Positions 50,901-61,435 of a stretch of DNA of 64,000 bases are shown here, piece by piece; positions within the stretch are counted from its first letter, which is position 1; the number at the start of each line of letters is the position of its first letter. The notes beneath the pieces were generated by a model, which was not told the DNA's origin, ran no database searches, and saw only the letters and a list, made by a program, of their open reading frames with translations. The position numbers and the translations under genes were made by a program. The DNA comes from Triatoma infestans (lineage: Eukaryota; Arthropoda; Insecta; Hemiptera; Reduviidae): assembly GCA_011037195.1 (NCBI GenBank), contig JAAEAF010014564.1:1-64000 (forward strand), read 5' to 3'.

Positions 50901-53348
50901 TACAGTATAAACCTCATTAGAAAATGGCCTTTTGAAATTAATTTCTTCCTCTGTCACGATACCTAGTAAAATATTTCGTTTTCTCTTGAATGGCAAAAAA
51001 CTTTTTTTTGCAATTTTTTGTTTTTTCTGAAAAAAAAAAGAAATTGTTTTAATTTCCAAAAAGAAGAAATCGCTTAGAGAAATCTATCTTTATTATATTC
51101 TTTTGCTCTTTACGCTTTAGTCCAGTGGCTAGCGCACTCGCCTTTGGTGCGAGAATTCGGGGTTCCATTTCCCGCGAGAGCAAAGTCCGGTGTTGACATC
51201 GTGAGAAAAAGTGGAAAGCTACAGTTGGTAGCGCACCAAGGTAGCGAAGGCCTGAACTAAACGGCGAGTGGACTTCGGTGTGCTTACCAAACGACTCCAA
51301 TAGAAATCGCCATCTGGTAAGCCTTGGCCATTCACAGGTTGTTTTCAACTGAGAAATTCACAGTAAATATTTATATATACCAACTTTGATCAGTAGTCAA
51401 AAGTTAAATTTAGGGAAGTGATTAGCTTAGTGGTAGCGCGCTGGACTTACCACGCGGAGATCCATTTTTCTAGTGCCCTTAATTTTTTCTCCCCGTACCC
51501 GGGTTCGAGTCCAGCTGTGTTGCCCTTAGAGTTTTTTCTTCCAAGGAGCCTCTCCGAGCTCACTGTCTGGTGATAGATCGTATTGTCTATAACGAGAAAA
51601 CTCTTCCAGAGGCCGGCAGTGGACTATAAGGCCTTGGGTACCAATGACCATAGATGTTGACGTGCCTTAAAATAATAAAAAAATAAAATATAATAAAAAA
51701 GAAGTTAAATTTATTCCAATTTTGTATTCCAAAAATGAAATACTCTAAAAAGTTTTCATAAATCACAACCTAGTTATAACTATTTTCTTTTTATTTTTAT
51801 TTTCGCTTATTTTGTCCGTTTATTTGGATATTATTCAGAGGTATACCATTAGTGGATATTAAAAGACCCAGTTGTAAAAAATGAAAAAAAAAAAAGAGTT
51901 CACCTCAACGTAATGTTTCTGTTACACTCAATACATGTAGAAAACCAACAAGTGTGAGTGTAACAGAAACATTACATTGTAGTGAACTCTCTACATGAAC
52001 TTGGTGAATTTGCTCTGACGATGGATGAAAAATCCGAAACCGGTCAGGAAGAAAATCAATATGCAAGCCATGACGGATAAAATACCAGATGTTATCCAGA
52101 TTTGCGGACCCATCCACAACAGACTTTTATGTCATAATAATATTACCAAAAATGGGGTCTTTAACAATGTTCCTCGATCTTTTATATGAAGTGCGTTTAA
52201 TCATTCTGCAGACTCTTCTCAGTGCGCTAGAAATTTCAAAACCTGTCCACAAGATTAGTTCATATACCGTTTTGCAGACATCATGATAAAAACCATGCCC
52301 TTTGGTTTGATGTCGCTGGCCGCGGCAGTACAAATCACATTGAGTTTATCACAGTTTTAACCAATAAGCTTCACTGAATTTTATACTTACTTGCTGCATC
52401 CTTTTCCCAGCCTTATATAGACAAAACTAAAAAACAGATTAGGGACAGACCAAGCGAAAAGAAAGAGAAATATTCTTTTTCTTAATTCTTTTTATCATTC
52501 TAATGTGCAAAAACATCTGTTATTTTGTATTTTAATTTATTAAACTATAAAAATTGAGCTGAATAAATAAAAATCTGGATTGGGGATTGGTGTTTTTTCT
52601 GTTTTCTAATTCTAGTGGGGAAAATTGACTACAATCTCAGCCAATGTCTGCTTTTTCAATTACTTCTCGCAACATTTGTGTTATTGATGTATTTGATTAA
52701 ACTGCAGTGGTATAGCAGGCCCAAAATTTAAAATTTTTGCTCTTATTTTAGTGTTTATAATGTATAATGGTGTGCGTGTGTGAGACAATTACACGTTTTC
52801 TATATCTATTAATTAGAAAAGTTTGCTTGCTGACTAATAGGAGTCTTTGTACTTAGAAGGGGGGTTAAAGAACCCCCAAAAACGCAGGAGACGCCACTGC
52901 TGTTTGTGCAATATATTTAGTCAAAATGTAGATGAAAGTAAGGGTTCTCATCCACAATACACCTCTTAATGTAGGTCACAATGGAATGAGCTCGGCCTTC
53001 CCGTTTGTCAATCTAATTTAATCTAAGGGTTCTCATGCGCTAGAACCAAGTTACATAAACAGACTATTTCTGCATGTCATCATGTGCAAGTATTGGATGT
53101 CAGTGAAGTGTTATTATGCTGTTGATGAGGACCCTTAAAACGGAGTCATTATGTAGAATAAGAATAGTATAATTCAACGTTTGTCTAATAAATTGCTTAA
53201 TTTCATTAATTTCTTTCTAGCGGCAGCCAAATTACCCCAATATAAACCGTATAGAAGTGAATACAAGGATTCAATTAGCAAAATTGGAGCTTTGATAATA
53301 AAGAAAAAACTACTTTACCCTGAGGAAGATGAAAATAAAGAAAGTTAA
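47960..53348 (+). CDS. Unnamed protein, five exons, 252 aa; possible axonemal/sperm microtubule protein
   Basis: Exons: 47960-48024, 48100-48271, 48794-48914, 50451-50723, 53221-53348 (stop TAA); phases agree and lengths sum to 759. Start chosen at 47960 because its frame joins exon 2; the ATG at 47998 is out of frame. No named family is recognised. The N-terminus MDYFLTTYEKDYKWP and later TTYQEDFG and YRSEYKDSISKIG carry Tyr-Asp-aromatic motifs like the upstream gene. Exon 4 contains a Cys/His cluster (CACDHDAKHHPCTC, residues about 157-170) that may bind metal. No signal peptide or membrane segment. Introns hold Penelope-like, SINE, Helentron-like and hAT-type insertions. Tandem origin with the upstream gene is possible but similarity is limited to the short motifs. 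Confidence 0.72.
48295..48515 (-). mobile_element. Penelope-like terminal fragment, decayed hammerhead
   Basis: Shares ATTTTATCCGTCGTAGCATGC and AAATCCCAGATGTTATCCAGC with the 33860-34140 and 52080-52100 copies. The ribozyme region on - (CTTACGA ... GAAATCGCGGTC, about 48340-48372) has lost core bases. It immediately follows exon 2 of the 47960-53348 gene. Confidence 0.6.
48955..49050 (+). repeat. Family-A SINE body fragment, diverged
   Basis: GGAGGCCTTTTCAGCACACTG, TGTTTGTAGCTAAAAAACAC and GTTCGGAGACCAG echo the body of the family-A SINE; the tRNA-like head is missing. Confidence 0.45.
49051..49559. other. Intron segment, nothing recognised
   Basis: AT-rich intron of the 47960-53348 gene with no assigned repeat. 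Confidence 0.4.
49560..50090 (+). repeat. Helentron-like repeat copy, plus orientation
   Basis: Phrases CCCAAAAAAATTG, TCAAATTTGAAGAAAATGG and GGAATTCTGG lead to GCTATAAGAGAAAGTTGTATG near 50050-50070, the inner inverted repeat of the family followed by part of the hairpin. Confidence 0.6.
50093..50284 (+). repeat. tRNA-derived SINE, family A, 5' truncated
   Basis: Starts just before box B (CGGGTTCGAGTCC) and runs through the body and tail (GACGCACCTTAAATTTAAAA). It abuts the terminus of the Helentron-like copy. Confidence 0.82.
50724..51109. other. Intron segment, nothing recognised
   Basis: AT-rich intron following exon 4 of the 47960-53348 gene. Confidence 0.4.
51110..51345 (+). repeat. 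tRNA-derived SINE, family B, fuller copy
   Basis: tRNA-like head TAGTCCAGTGGCTAGCGCAC and box B-like GGGGTTCCATTTCCC, followed by a body unrelated to family A (CGGCGAGTGGACTTCGGTG, CGCCATCTGGTAAGCC). The related diverged copy is at 20912-21050. Confidence 0.7.
51413..51680 (+). repeat. tRNA-derived SINE, family A, with target duplication and internal duplication
   Basis: Flanked by AAGTTAAATTTA on both sides (about 51401 and 51704), a clear target duplication. Between box A and box B there is an extra TAGTGCCCTTAATTTTTTCT, a copy of the segment normally found only after box B. The body and GACGTGCCTTAAAATAAT tail are typical. Confidence 0.85.
51890..52130 (+). mobile_element. Penelope-like terminus with hammerhead and short inverted leader
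   Basis: AGTTCACCTCAACGTAATG at 51897 is answered in inverted form by CATTACATTGTAGTGAACT at 51970, so the element begins with a hairpin. Then come the ribozyme, GACGGATAAAATACCAGATG and GTTATCCAG. Confidence 0.7.
52015..52045 (+). ncRNA. Hammerhead ribozyme motif, intact core
   Basis: CTGACGA, stem II GGAT-GAAAA-ATCC with four perfect pairs, GAAACCGGTC. Stem III ACC/GGT is loopless and self-complementary; stem I starts T-A, C-G. Cleavage would follow GTC. Sense strand of the last intron of the 47960-53348 gene. Confidence 0.75.
52131..52704. other. Intron segment, mostly unassigned
   Basis: A GC-richer patch around 52180-52330 may be transposon-derived. No domain recognised. Confidence 0.35.
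52705..52899 (-). mobile_element. hAT-type MITE, relative of 21314-21556
   Basis: One end on - is CAGTGGCGTCTCCTGCG (from 52899), the other CAGTGGTATAGCAGG (52705). The interior TTTATAATGTA, the GTGTG run, TATCTATTAATTA and GGTTAAAGAAC blocks match the MITE in the zinc-finger gene. No convincing target duplication was seen, so the left edge is uncertain. Confidence 0.6.
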
Positions 53349-53834
53349 TCAAACAAAACCAATTACCATAGTTTACAAAAACTGCATTATAAAAGCAATT
53401 GTAAAATTATCAGTTGTTATTATATAATATTACTTATTTTTTTGCTATTATTTACGTTTAGCTTCTAATAATTAATAACTTTCTGCACGATGATAATATC
53501 TGTAAAGATGAAATGTATTAATTGCCACGATCTATATTTAATGCTCGTCTCTCGAGCCATTCTATACTATGAGGCTCAAATTTTGGGATTTCAAACAAAC
53601 AATAATGTAGAAATTCTGTTTAGCTATTTTGTCAATAGATGTTTTAATCTTCCCAAACATACCCCTAACTTTATAGTGTATTTAGAGACTGGCCTTTTCC
53701 TAATTTTCCTTTATACTTAAAACTCCAATTAAATTGTATCTTTAGGTCGCTAAACGAACTGAATCAAATTGAAGACCCTTTCACTTCATCTTAATTTGCC
53801 CTATTTTAAGGGAGTTTCGCAATTATATTTACAG

Positions 53835-53929
53835 AAGATTACCTTGAGTTATATGATGAAGTTAAAGAACACTTAAACGGAAAAGACTGCCCATCCTTGA
53901 TTAAATATTGTATGCATGCATGGGATTAA
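53835..53929 (+). CDS. Candidate terminal exon (alternative 3' end of the 47960-53348 gene, or another gene)
   Basis: A good acceptor (TATATTTACAG) precedes 31 open codons reading DYLELYDEVKEHLNGKDCPS and ending HAWD plus TAA. Composition is coding-like and unlike its surroundings. It needs a donor leaving one base, which is exactly what exon 4 of the 47960-53348 gene provides, so it could replace exon 5. No homology is recognised. Confidence 0.4.
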
Positions 53930-55789
53930 TTATAGATATGCAATAATAAGTGAATGCAACTTTTAACGTAACCACAGCTTCTATAATGATTGATAAAATT
54001 CATAATTAAGTAACCTTTATTCTATAATTTATTTTCTATTAAATTGGAATTTTTGTTTATTTTTATTAATTGCATTAATTAATAATTGTATTCAAGTGTT
54101 TTTTTGTTTTTGGCTTAGTACTGTTTTTACGTTTATTGATATCTCTAATGTGCCAACCCTTCAGACGGTCAATGCACCATGAGTATTGTCAGAGATTATG
54201 CTTTTTTTAAAAAAAACTATTGTAATGTAAATAAGCAATAAAGCCATTTATTAATATTATTAATTGCCAAGATCTAAAAATTCATTTGCCAAGTTTGTTC
54301 CAACAGCATTTTCTTCCACAATAGCTCAAAGAAGTAGGTCATCTCAAAAAATATATTATACATTTTTCAATAATACTAAAATCCTAATTTTTGTTTTTGA
54401 TAAAAATCAATAACTTTACTTAAACTATATACATATATCTATTATGAATATAACACTCCAATGAATTTTATTAATCTGGTATATTTAACTAAAAATGAAA
54501 ATGATGCTTTTAATTGAAACATTTCCTTTTATCCATTTGATTTTGTGGATATTCCTTTAGTCCCATGAAGATTACTTCTCATTTAAAGTATGTTCCTAAA
54601 CTATTGAATATACATATGATGTAACTAAGAAATTTTAATTAAAAAATGTGCTGTTCAGCGGTCGTTGTATGTTAAGATTAGATATCCATTAAACATATTT
54701 ATTAAATAAAAATGGCAGTATTATCATTATTATTTTTAACGGACGTAATTAATTTCCATTTCAAATTTTTTTCTCAATAGTTAACCAGAAATAAATTAAA
54801 TTTTTTTTTTTTTCCTAATTTTTTAAATATCATAATTTAATAATAAATATTATACGTATTAATTACACAGTTGCCAGCAGTTCTCTAGCATTTTTTAGGC
54901 GATGCAGTTTTATAAAGATAATAAAGTACGGAGCTGGGGGCGGGAGGGAGTAAAGTGAGCAGCTACTTTTGTACTCCTTCACGTTGTATTGCATTGTAAA
55001 ATAGACCGTTGTATATTGACAGTAACTAGACTTGCAAAGACATTTCTTAAGTTGAAAAGGAAAGAAAATTGCAAGGACATAATATGTACAAAACAATCAA
55101 TTCTCTAGAAAACAGTTTGCAAATTCTAAACATTTGATATTTGATGAAAGTCCAGATGTTTACATGAAATTTTCCACTTCCTCGGAGTAAATTAAAAATA
55201 ATTTTTACAATTTTTTCGGTGCTAAAACTGAAACTCAACTATCCCAAAATATCAAATAGGAGTTTTCACATATTGTTGGGGATTAACACCTCATCTAGCA
55301 TTCATATATGAAAACCTCATATTTAAGAAAATTTAACAATCTTACGGAAGACTTTTATAAGAAAAAAATTGTACTATAGAAACAAAATACTATAAAAATT
55401 CATCTTCTTAACTTTTTTAAAAAAAAATGAAGAACTTATTTTGTCGCAAATGAATGGGACATCACTTTTGATTCGCCTAAGTAACAATCCATGTGTATCT
55501 GTATTGATAGTTTTCAAAAGTCGTTACTGTAATAATTACTTTTTTTTATATTTTTATTTTCTTCGAGTAAGTTTTGGCCCATTTCCACTATCAAGCTTTG
55601 GGATAAAGGTTTAGTCTAGCAGTAAAGGCCGCCACTACTCAGCATTGCTTAACTAAATAACTTCAAGAGCCAATATTAATCTACATTGTAGCCAGAAATA
55701 TTTATCCATCACCAACAAAGCATGTACAAGAAATGTAAACTACGAAACCACATATAACTTTATCTGGGATTGTTGTGGTTTCCCAAATG
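53930..55789. other. Intergenic, nothing recognised
   Basis: AT-rich; includes an AATAAA at 54237-54242 and several non-coding open frames. No repeat family assigned. Confidence 0.45.
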
Positions 55790-55960
55790 GTCCGCAGAGT
55801 TGGAAAATATCTGTTAGCATTTTTAGCTATTCTTCACTCTAATTATCGACGGTTTCCGGGGCGTTCCCTTATCAGTAGGATGTCTTGATAATTAGTGCGA
55901 TAATACAGATTTGTACTGAGCAAAATGTTTCGAGTGTGTAAAATATTTTTGTTGTACTTA
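55790..55960 (-). mobile_element. Penelope-like terminal fragment with decayed hammerhead
   Basis: On - strand: ACATCCTACTGATAAGGG, then AACGCCCCGGAAACCGTCGA, the same order as the 44383 copy but with an inserted base pair of changes in the core. The flank CCAACTCTGCGGACCATTTG-like block also matches. Confidence 0.55.
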
Positions 55961-56039
55961 AAGACAACAAAAATATTCAATATAAAAGTATTTGTTGACC
56001 CTTGATGAATTATGTTTGAAGAAATTTAGTGAGGATCGG

Positions 56040-56335
56040 ACATGAAAGTAAATTCAATTATGTCAACGTTTCGACAAAATTTCCTGTCTTTATCAAGGCT
56101 TTAATATTAGACAGTAGTGAAGATGTGGAGAAAGAATTTTGAATAGAACTTTGAAACATATACATTTATTACATCGCAGAAACATACAAATTTTATGTAA
56201 CTGCGATGTAATAAATGTGTGCTTCAAAGTTCCACTCAAAATTCTTTCTCCATTTCTTCAAGACTATATATTAAAGCCTTTATAAAGACATGATACTCTG
56301 TCGGAACGTTGGCATAATTGAATGTTTCTTTCTTG
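56040..56335. mobile_element. Inverted pair of Penelope-like termini (TTGATAAAG type)
   Basis: Left arm carries on - CCTTGATAAAGACAGG, then TTTTGTCGAAACGTTGACA (56061-56099); right arm carries the + counterpart CCTTTATAAAGACATG...CTGTCGGAACGTTGGCA (56277-56313). The TTCTTTCTCC and ATTACATCGCAG blocks are inverted around a centre near 56190. Both ribozyme cores deviate from CTGANGA. Confidence 0.6.
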
Positions 56336-58348
56336 AACGATTCTCACCAAATTTCTTCATAACATAAATATTTAATGACTTGATAGATACAAAAAATTGT
56401 TTTTTCCAACAAATTGTACCATAAATACCGTGCTAAAGTTTGCCATTAAAAATATTCTTAGGCACTTTTAATTAAAAACCTATTTTGTACAATTTTATGT
56501 CCTTTCAGCATCTTGGTGCATATACTTCAAGAGGGTTTAATGATAATGCTATCTAAATAAATTAACCGAAATCAATGAAATGTTTCTAATTTAAACAATT
56601 TTTCAAATTATTTAAAAAGTAATTGTTGCTTTTTAAATGTTTGCTAGCACCATAGCATAATGAAAAATAGGAAATGTTTTAAAGAAAGAAAAAAAAAAAA
56701 AAAAAAAATTAAAAAATTGGACTGATAAATGATTTATTTGTAATAGTTATTTTATATTTAATAAAGCAAAACTAAATTGAATAAAAAAAAAAGCAAAAAG
56801 GGTGCCATAATTTATTATGAGCATTTATTTAACTTAGTGATTTATTTCAATTAAAAAAAAAAATACCATCACATTTTCATATTTTTTTTTTATTTAATTA
56901 TTTTATTTTTTAAATGTACACCACCAAAAATTGAACTTGGAAAAGCAATGAATTAGAGCCGAATAAAGCGACAAGCATAAACTCATAAATATAATAAGAT
57001 ATGACATGTTATTTTTTTTAATGTAAGTTGTCATCAATTATAAATTTATAAAATTTATAAAGGCTTTTTTGTCATTTTCTGAGTTTTCTTTTTTTCTTTT
57101 GTGGAAGAATCATTTTACACTCTTAAACAAAATTTTAACAAAAATTAAACTAAAAGTCCATTTTCACTTTTTAGATTCAGTACAAAAATATGCAAAAAAA
57201 GAAATTAAACCTTACAAATACTTGACATGTTTGAACATTCATTTAAATTATATATATAGAGTTTATTTATATATATATATACTTTTTCTATTATTTCATG
57301 GATTACAATTTGTTTTTTCGTTTTCTGGGAAACCAAGTGTGACTACACTGCAATGCACACAAGCTTCATACCACCAATACAATAATCATTCTTAATAATG
57401 TTTTATGAATATTAACTATAACAGAATTATTTTTATATGGTGGTTACATCCTTTAAATTGCAAAATATAATCTATATGTCGCACATACTTTAGATCCCAG
57501 AGAAAATAATGAGTAATAGAGCTGAGAATAGAATCTTATTCAAAGTAATGATAGGTTTATAAAATTTTCTAAGTTTTTATTATATTTATATATAAAGGAA
57601 TGTTTCATTTATGTGAAAATAAAACAAACCATAATAGGCGTACACAAAATAATGAAAAAAACATAAATCACTTAAATGCAAAGTTTTTTTTTTTTTTTAG
57701 GATTGCACATAATTGGAAAAAATTCTAATTCACATTTACTAGGAATAATCTAAATAGGTATTTTAAATAAACTTAAAAAGTAAATAATAAAATAAAGAGT
57801 ATTAATAGAATGGATGTTTTATATTTTTATTTTTTGGTAAAACTGATGAACTTGTGTGATATGTATTACAAAGCTATTTAAAATTGGTAAACGCACCTTA
57901 AAGCTCATTATGAATCGTCGCCGAAAGGTACCTACCACAGAATCACACAACATGCTAATTATTGTTCGATTAAAAATAATTAGGAGAAAGTTACACTAAC
58001 TCAAATCCATTAAAGCCTGTGTATTTTATGCAAATGACTCAAGTGTATCAAAGTAATCAACGATTCAATGATTATAGGTTTTACAAGTAGAATATTATAT
58101 TGAATAAATAAATAAACAAAAAAAAGTAAAGCCAATTTTACCAGCAACCCAACAAGCTATTTGTTAAATAAAAATTTTATGTCGATACATATCAAAAAAA
58201 AAAAAAAAAAGAAAAGAAAATTTCGATAATATAAAATGAAATAATTCAAAATTGATGAAAAAATACTTGATGGGGTAATTATCTGTTCTTACAGGCTATT
58301 TAAATGAACCAGGCAATTTGAGCTCCAAAGATACCCCGCACATGTTAT
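56336..58348 (-). other. Probable long 3' UTR and flank of Gdi
   Basis: Strongly AT-rich with many A and T runs and several AATAAA hexamers on the - strand. No coding signal; the point where the Gdi transcript ends cannot be fixed. Confidence 0.35.
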
Positions 58349-59677
58349 TTACTGCTCTTCGTCTCCTAATTCATGTTTAACTTTTGAAAAATCAAATTCT
58401 TCCCCAGTGCCACGTTTGAAGATGTCTAGCACGTCCAAACAAGTAGTCTCGAAATGCGTTGTAGCATCATATGAGGCAGATATAAATATTTGACTTTCCT
58501 TACCGTTGTCAGTTGGTTCAAAATAATCTGATAAACAGACGAACTTCTGCTTGATACATCCTAGAAGTTCTAATCCTGGTTTAATTTCTGCTTCTGGATT
58601 ATCTGTTTCAACAGTTGTAGAGACCATTGCAATGAACCATCCTTTGGCAGCAACTTGATGAGTGTAGCTGACTTGGGATACATAAATATCAGATTTGCGA
58701 TTTACTTGTTTTTGTGGAATAATAATCTGGGTGGATAGTGCATCTTTAGTGTTTGGAATTGGATGATCCATAAGACAGATACATCTAATCACCTGGCCAG
58801 TTTTTTTCACTTTATCGGGTACATAAGAAGGGTCACAGTAGACTTGTTTGCATCTTGCTACTTCTTCACCTGATCTAATGCCCACAGCCCTTCCATTTTC
58901 CATTACTATTTCATCAACTGGTTTATCCAACATATATGTGCCACCATAGATAGCACTTAATCGGGCAAAACCTTGGGGGAGTTCTCCCAAACCATACATA
59001 GGATATAAATAAGGGGATTTTCCATAGCGTGCTAACGAATCGCTATATAACTTAATCCTGCGAATAGTTTGTACAGCAGGCTCGTTGAGATATTCATCGT
59101 CTCTGTAAAGGGCTAGAGCATGACCAGTAAAATCTTGGGTATTTTTATCTAACCCAAATTTTAGATAAAGTTGTTGAGTAGTGGTAGTATCAGGATCTAG
59201 GTCCTTCCAAGTTCTAGGATCATCTTCTTTAACATCTTGTACAAATATTAGAAAATTTCTAAACCTTCTTTTCTCAAACATCCCCATCAGATCAGAGGCT
59301 AACGCTTCCTTCTGATCTACGGGAACTTTGGAAATTTTTCCACCCTTATAAACATAACTCCCCTCTACAGATTTGAATTCAAGATATTTTGTGACCCCTG
59401 TATGAATTAGTAATTTTACTAAGAGTCCATTAGCCATAAGAAACTTTGGAATGAGATCAACATTCCAATCTCTTCCTCTTCCATATGTTTCATCAGGGGC
59501 GGGTGCCCCGAACCGAGAGAAAAGCTCTTCTAAAGGGGTGATGGAAGCACATTCACCCCCATAATACTGATTGCGGTCTATATGTAAGACTTTCTTACCA
59601 GATACGGACAGCATTCCGCTGAGAATACATTCCTTCAGTCCAGTACCGAGAACGATTGCGTCGTATTCTTCATCCAT
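58349..59677 (-). CDS. Gdi: Rab GDP-dissociation inhibitor (intronless, 442 aa)
   Basis: Known: GDI extracts prenylated GDP-bound Rab proteins from membranes and returns them through the cytosol. The open frame extends 8 codons further (to 59701), but the conserved start [20 protein letters not shown] fixes the Met at 59677. Visible: the dinucleotide-fold-like [22 protein letters not shown], the Rab-binding [18 protein letters not shown], and the mid-region [20 protein letters not shown]. Length is within a few residues of animal GDIs. An acceptor-like ATATTTAG ends at 59702 on this strand, so a 5' UTR intron is likely; the coding region itself has no intron. It is head-to-head with the ATP10-type gene, 1.0 kb between start codons. 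Confidence 0.96.
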   Translation of the reverse strand: MDEEYDAIVLGTGLKECILSGMLSVSGKKVLHIDRNQYYGGECASITPLEELFSRFGAPAPDETYGRGRDWNVDLIPKFLMANGLLVKLLIHTGVTKYLEFKSVEGSYVYKGGKISKVPVDQKEALASDLMGMFEKRRFRNFLIFVQDVKEDDPRTWKDLDPDTTTTQQLYLKFGLDKNTQDFTGHALALYRDDEYLNEPAVQTIRRIKLYSDSLARYGKSPYLYPMYGLGELPQGFARLSAIYGGTYMLDKPVDEIVMENGRAVGIRSGEEVARCKQVYCDPSYVPDKVKKTGQVIRCICLMDHPIPNTKDALSTQIIIPQKQVNRKSDIYVSQVSYTHQVAAKGWFIAMVSTTVETDNPEAEIKPGLELLGCIKQKFVCLSDYFEPTDNGKESQIFISASYDATTHFETTCLDVLDIFKRGTGEEFDFSKVKHELGDEEQ

Positions 59678-59701
59678 GATGAAAGGGACAAGAGAAAACA
59701 A

Positions 59702-60676
59702 CTAAATATGTGGTGAAAACAACACCCGATTTCCTTTTTTCAGGAACGACAAACGTAGGTCAATTTTCCTCGCAGTGAGTACCAACCCTTGAAGATCAGA
59801 AATATCCCACGCGAAATAAGGAATCAATAACAAGATGATTACTTGAAAAACAATTATTTTAAAAAATGATTTTTAACTAGAGAAAATAATAATTTTAGGG
59901 TTCTTAGATATATATATATATATAGTTAGAAAAAATTACTCAAAACTTTTATTCATGACATATATGTTAATTTTTTTTTTAGACAACACTGCAAATAATT
60001 CCCATATCGTATTCTCATATTACTTTCCCTTAATTCCCGTATAATATCCTCATATTAATCATATTTACAAAATTAGTCTAACTTGTTTATTTTATATTTG
60101 TTAACTTTTTAATGTCCATTGATTAATTAGATACTTCACGAGCAGACATATAATCAATTAATAAATAAAAAAATAATTATAATATTTTGTAGCAAAATAA
60201 ATGGTAACGTATTTTTTTTAAAGAAGTTAAAAATTAAATTACATTTAGTTCTTTTAAGTGATCCACCAATACATATGACTAGTGTTTATAGGGGGCGCCA
60301 CATTTCAACTCTGACTCTTGTCAGTAGAGCAGTTAAGTGGAAGGTATGGTGGTATCTGTAATTTTGTGTGGTTGTCATATGTGAAGTCGGGCATTTAATT
60401 TTTTAATCTTTTTATTTCTTTTATCAATTAAATATGTTTCTCTAGCGTTCAGTGATCATATTTTCATAATCGGATGAGAAAACAATAGTACAGCTGGGAG
60501 TTGTTCTTGTCTTAAATTCTATGGTTAGTATATCATTACTTAGAGAAGTAAATAGACTATGTTTTTAAATTGTTACCCTTATAACATGCATATTCCAGAT
60601 TTAGGAACAGGTAGATGTCGATTACTGTTTTATGATTTCAGTGTTAATTCTGTAATTTTCATTCAGATGGTTGAGA
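59702..60676. promoter_or_regulatory. Intergenic region between the divergent Gdi and ATP10-type genes
   Basis: About 1 kb between the two start codons. On + a GTCAGT initiator-like sequence near 60319-60325 is followed by a possible tiny 5' UTR exon with donor AAG|GTATGG at about 60343. TA repeats lie at 59912-59925. Shared or paired promoters are plausible but not demonstrated. Confidence 0.35.
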
Positions 60677-61435
60677 ATGGCAGATTCAGAACCACTTCAG
60701 AAAGGGCATACAAGGAGTGTGAGTGCTGGTGGAATGGCAGCACATCCACTCTCAAGACCTTCAGCCCTAAGGAAAGGGCACCAAAGGGCTTTTTCTCATG
60801 GACAGGTAAAATATTCTTCATTTATGAGATTTTCTTATGTTTAAAATACCTTCTGACTTTAAAGTGATATTTCAGATTGGTTCAGAAGATGTAGGATTCG
60901 TAAAGGGTCACAACAGAGTAAGTTCAAAGACTGACTTTATCCTGCCACCTGGGCATAGAGAATCAGCAACAAGAAAAGGCCATTCCAGACAAGCTTCAAG
61001 AACTGAATCAATATACACACTTCGTCACAATGCACCTCCTTCAAGATTAGATCAACTTATTGGTTTTATATTTAGAAAGAAGGCAAAGTCTGATCCAGAA
61101 ATACGAACGCGCACTGTAGTACCAAATCATATTGTGCCGCCCAGGACCTTTCCAAATGGACCACAAAATAATAAAATTAGAACAACCAAATATACGGTTT
61201 TGACTTTTTTACCAAAAAATTTAATGGAACAGTTTCATCGAGTGGCGAATTTATATTTTGTATTCATAGTGTTATTAAATTGGGTTCCGTCTATAAATGC
61301 TTTTGGAAAAGAAATTGCGATGATACCAGTTTTATTTGTATTAGGTGTTACTGGTATTAAAGATTTATTTGAAGATAGGCGAAGAAATGCAAGTGATAAG
61401 AGAATAAACAATTCCACGTGCAGAGTTTACAATGG
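60677..61435 (+). CDS. ATP10-class P4-ATPase (phospholipid flippase), N-terminal two exons only
   Basis: Exons 60677-60805 and 60876-61435 join in phase 0 and give 229 codons plus two bases; the rest lies beyond the window. Known: P4-ATPases flip phospholipids to the cytosolic leaflet. Visible: a basic, Ser-rich N-terminus ([14 protein letters not shown]...), then the conserved entry [20 protein letters not shown] and [20 protein letters not shown], which contains the first membrane helix, and a second helix around [20 protein letters not shown]. The class is judged from NWVP and the long N-terminal extension. The start is the second ATG of the exon; the first (60667) is in another frame. The exon starts at a TTTTCATTCAG acceptor (60666), so an upstream non-coding exon exists. 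Confidence 0.9.

Noticed and set aside
53490..53720. 76-codon open frame on + after the second uncharacterised gene
   Set aside because: No coding bias or domain; lies in the 3' flank without acceptor evidence.
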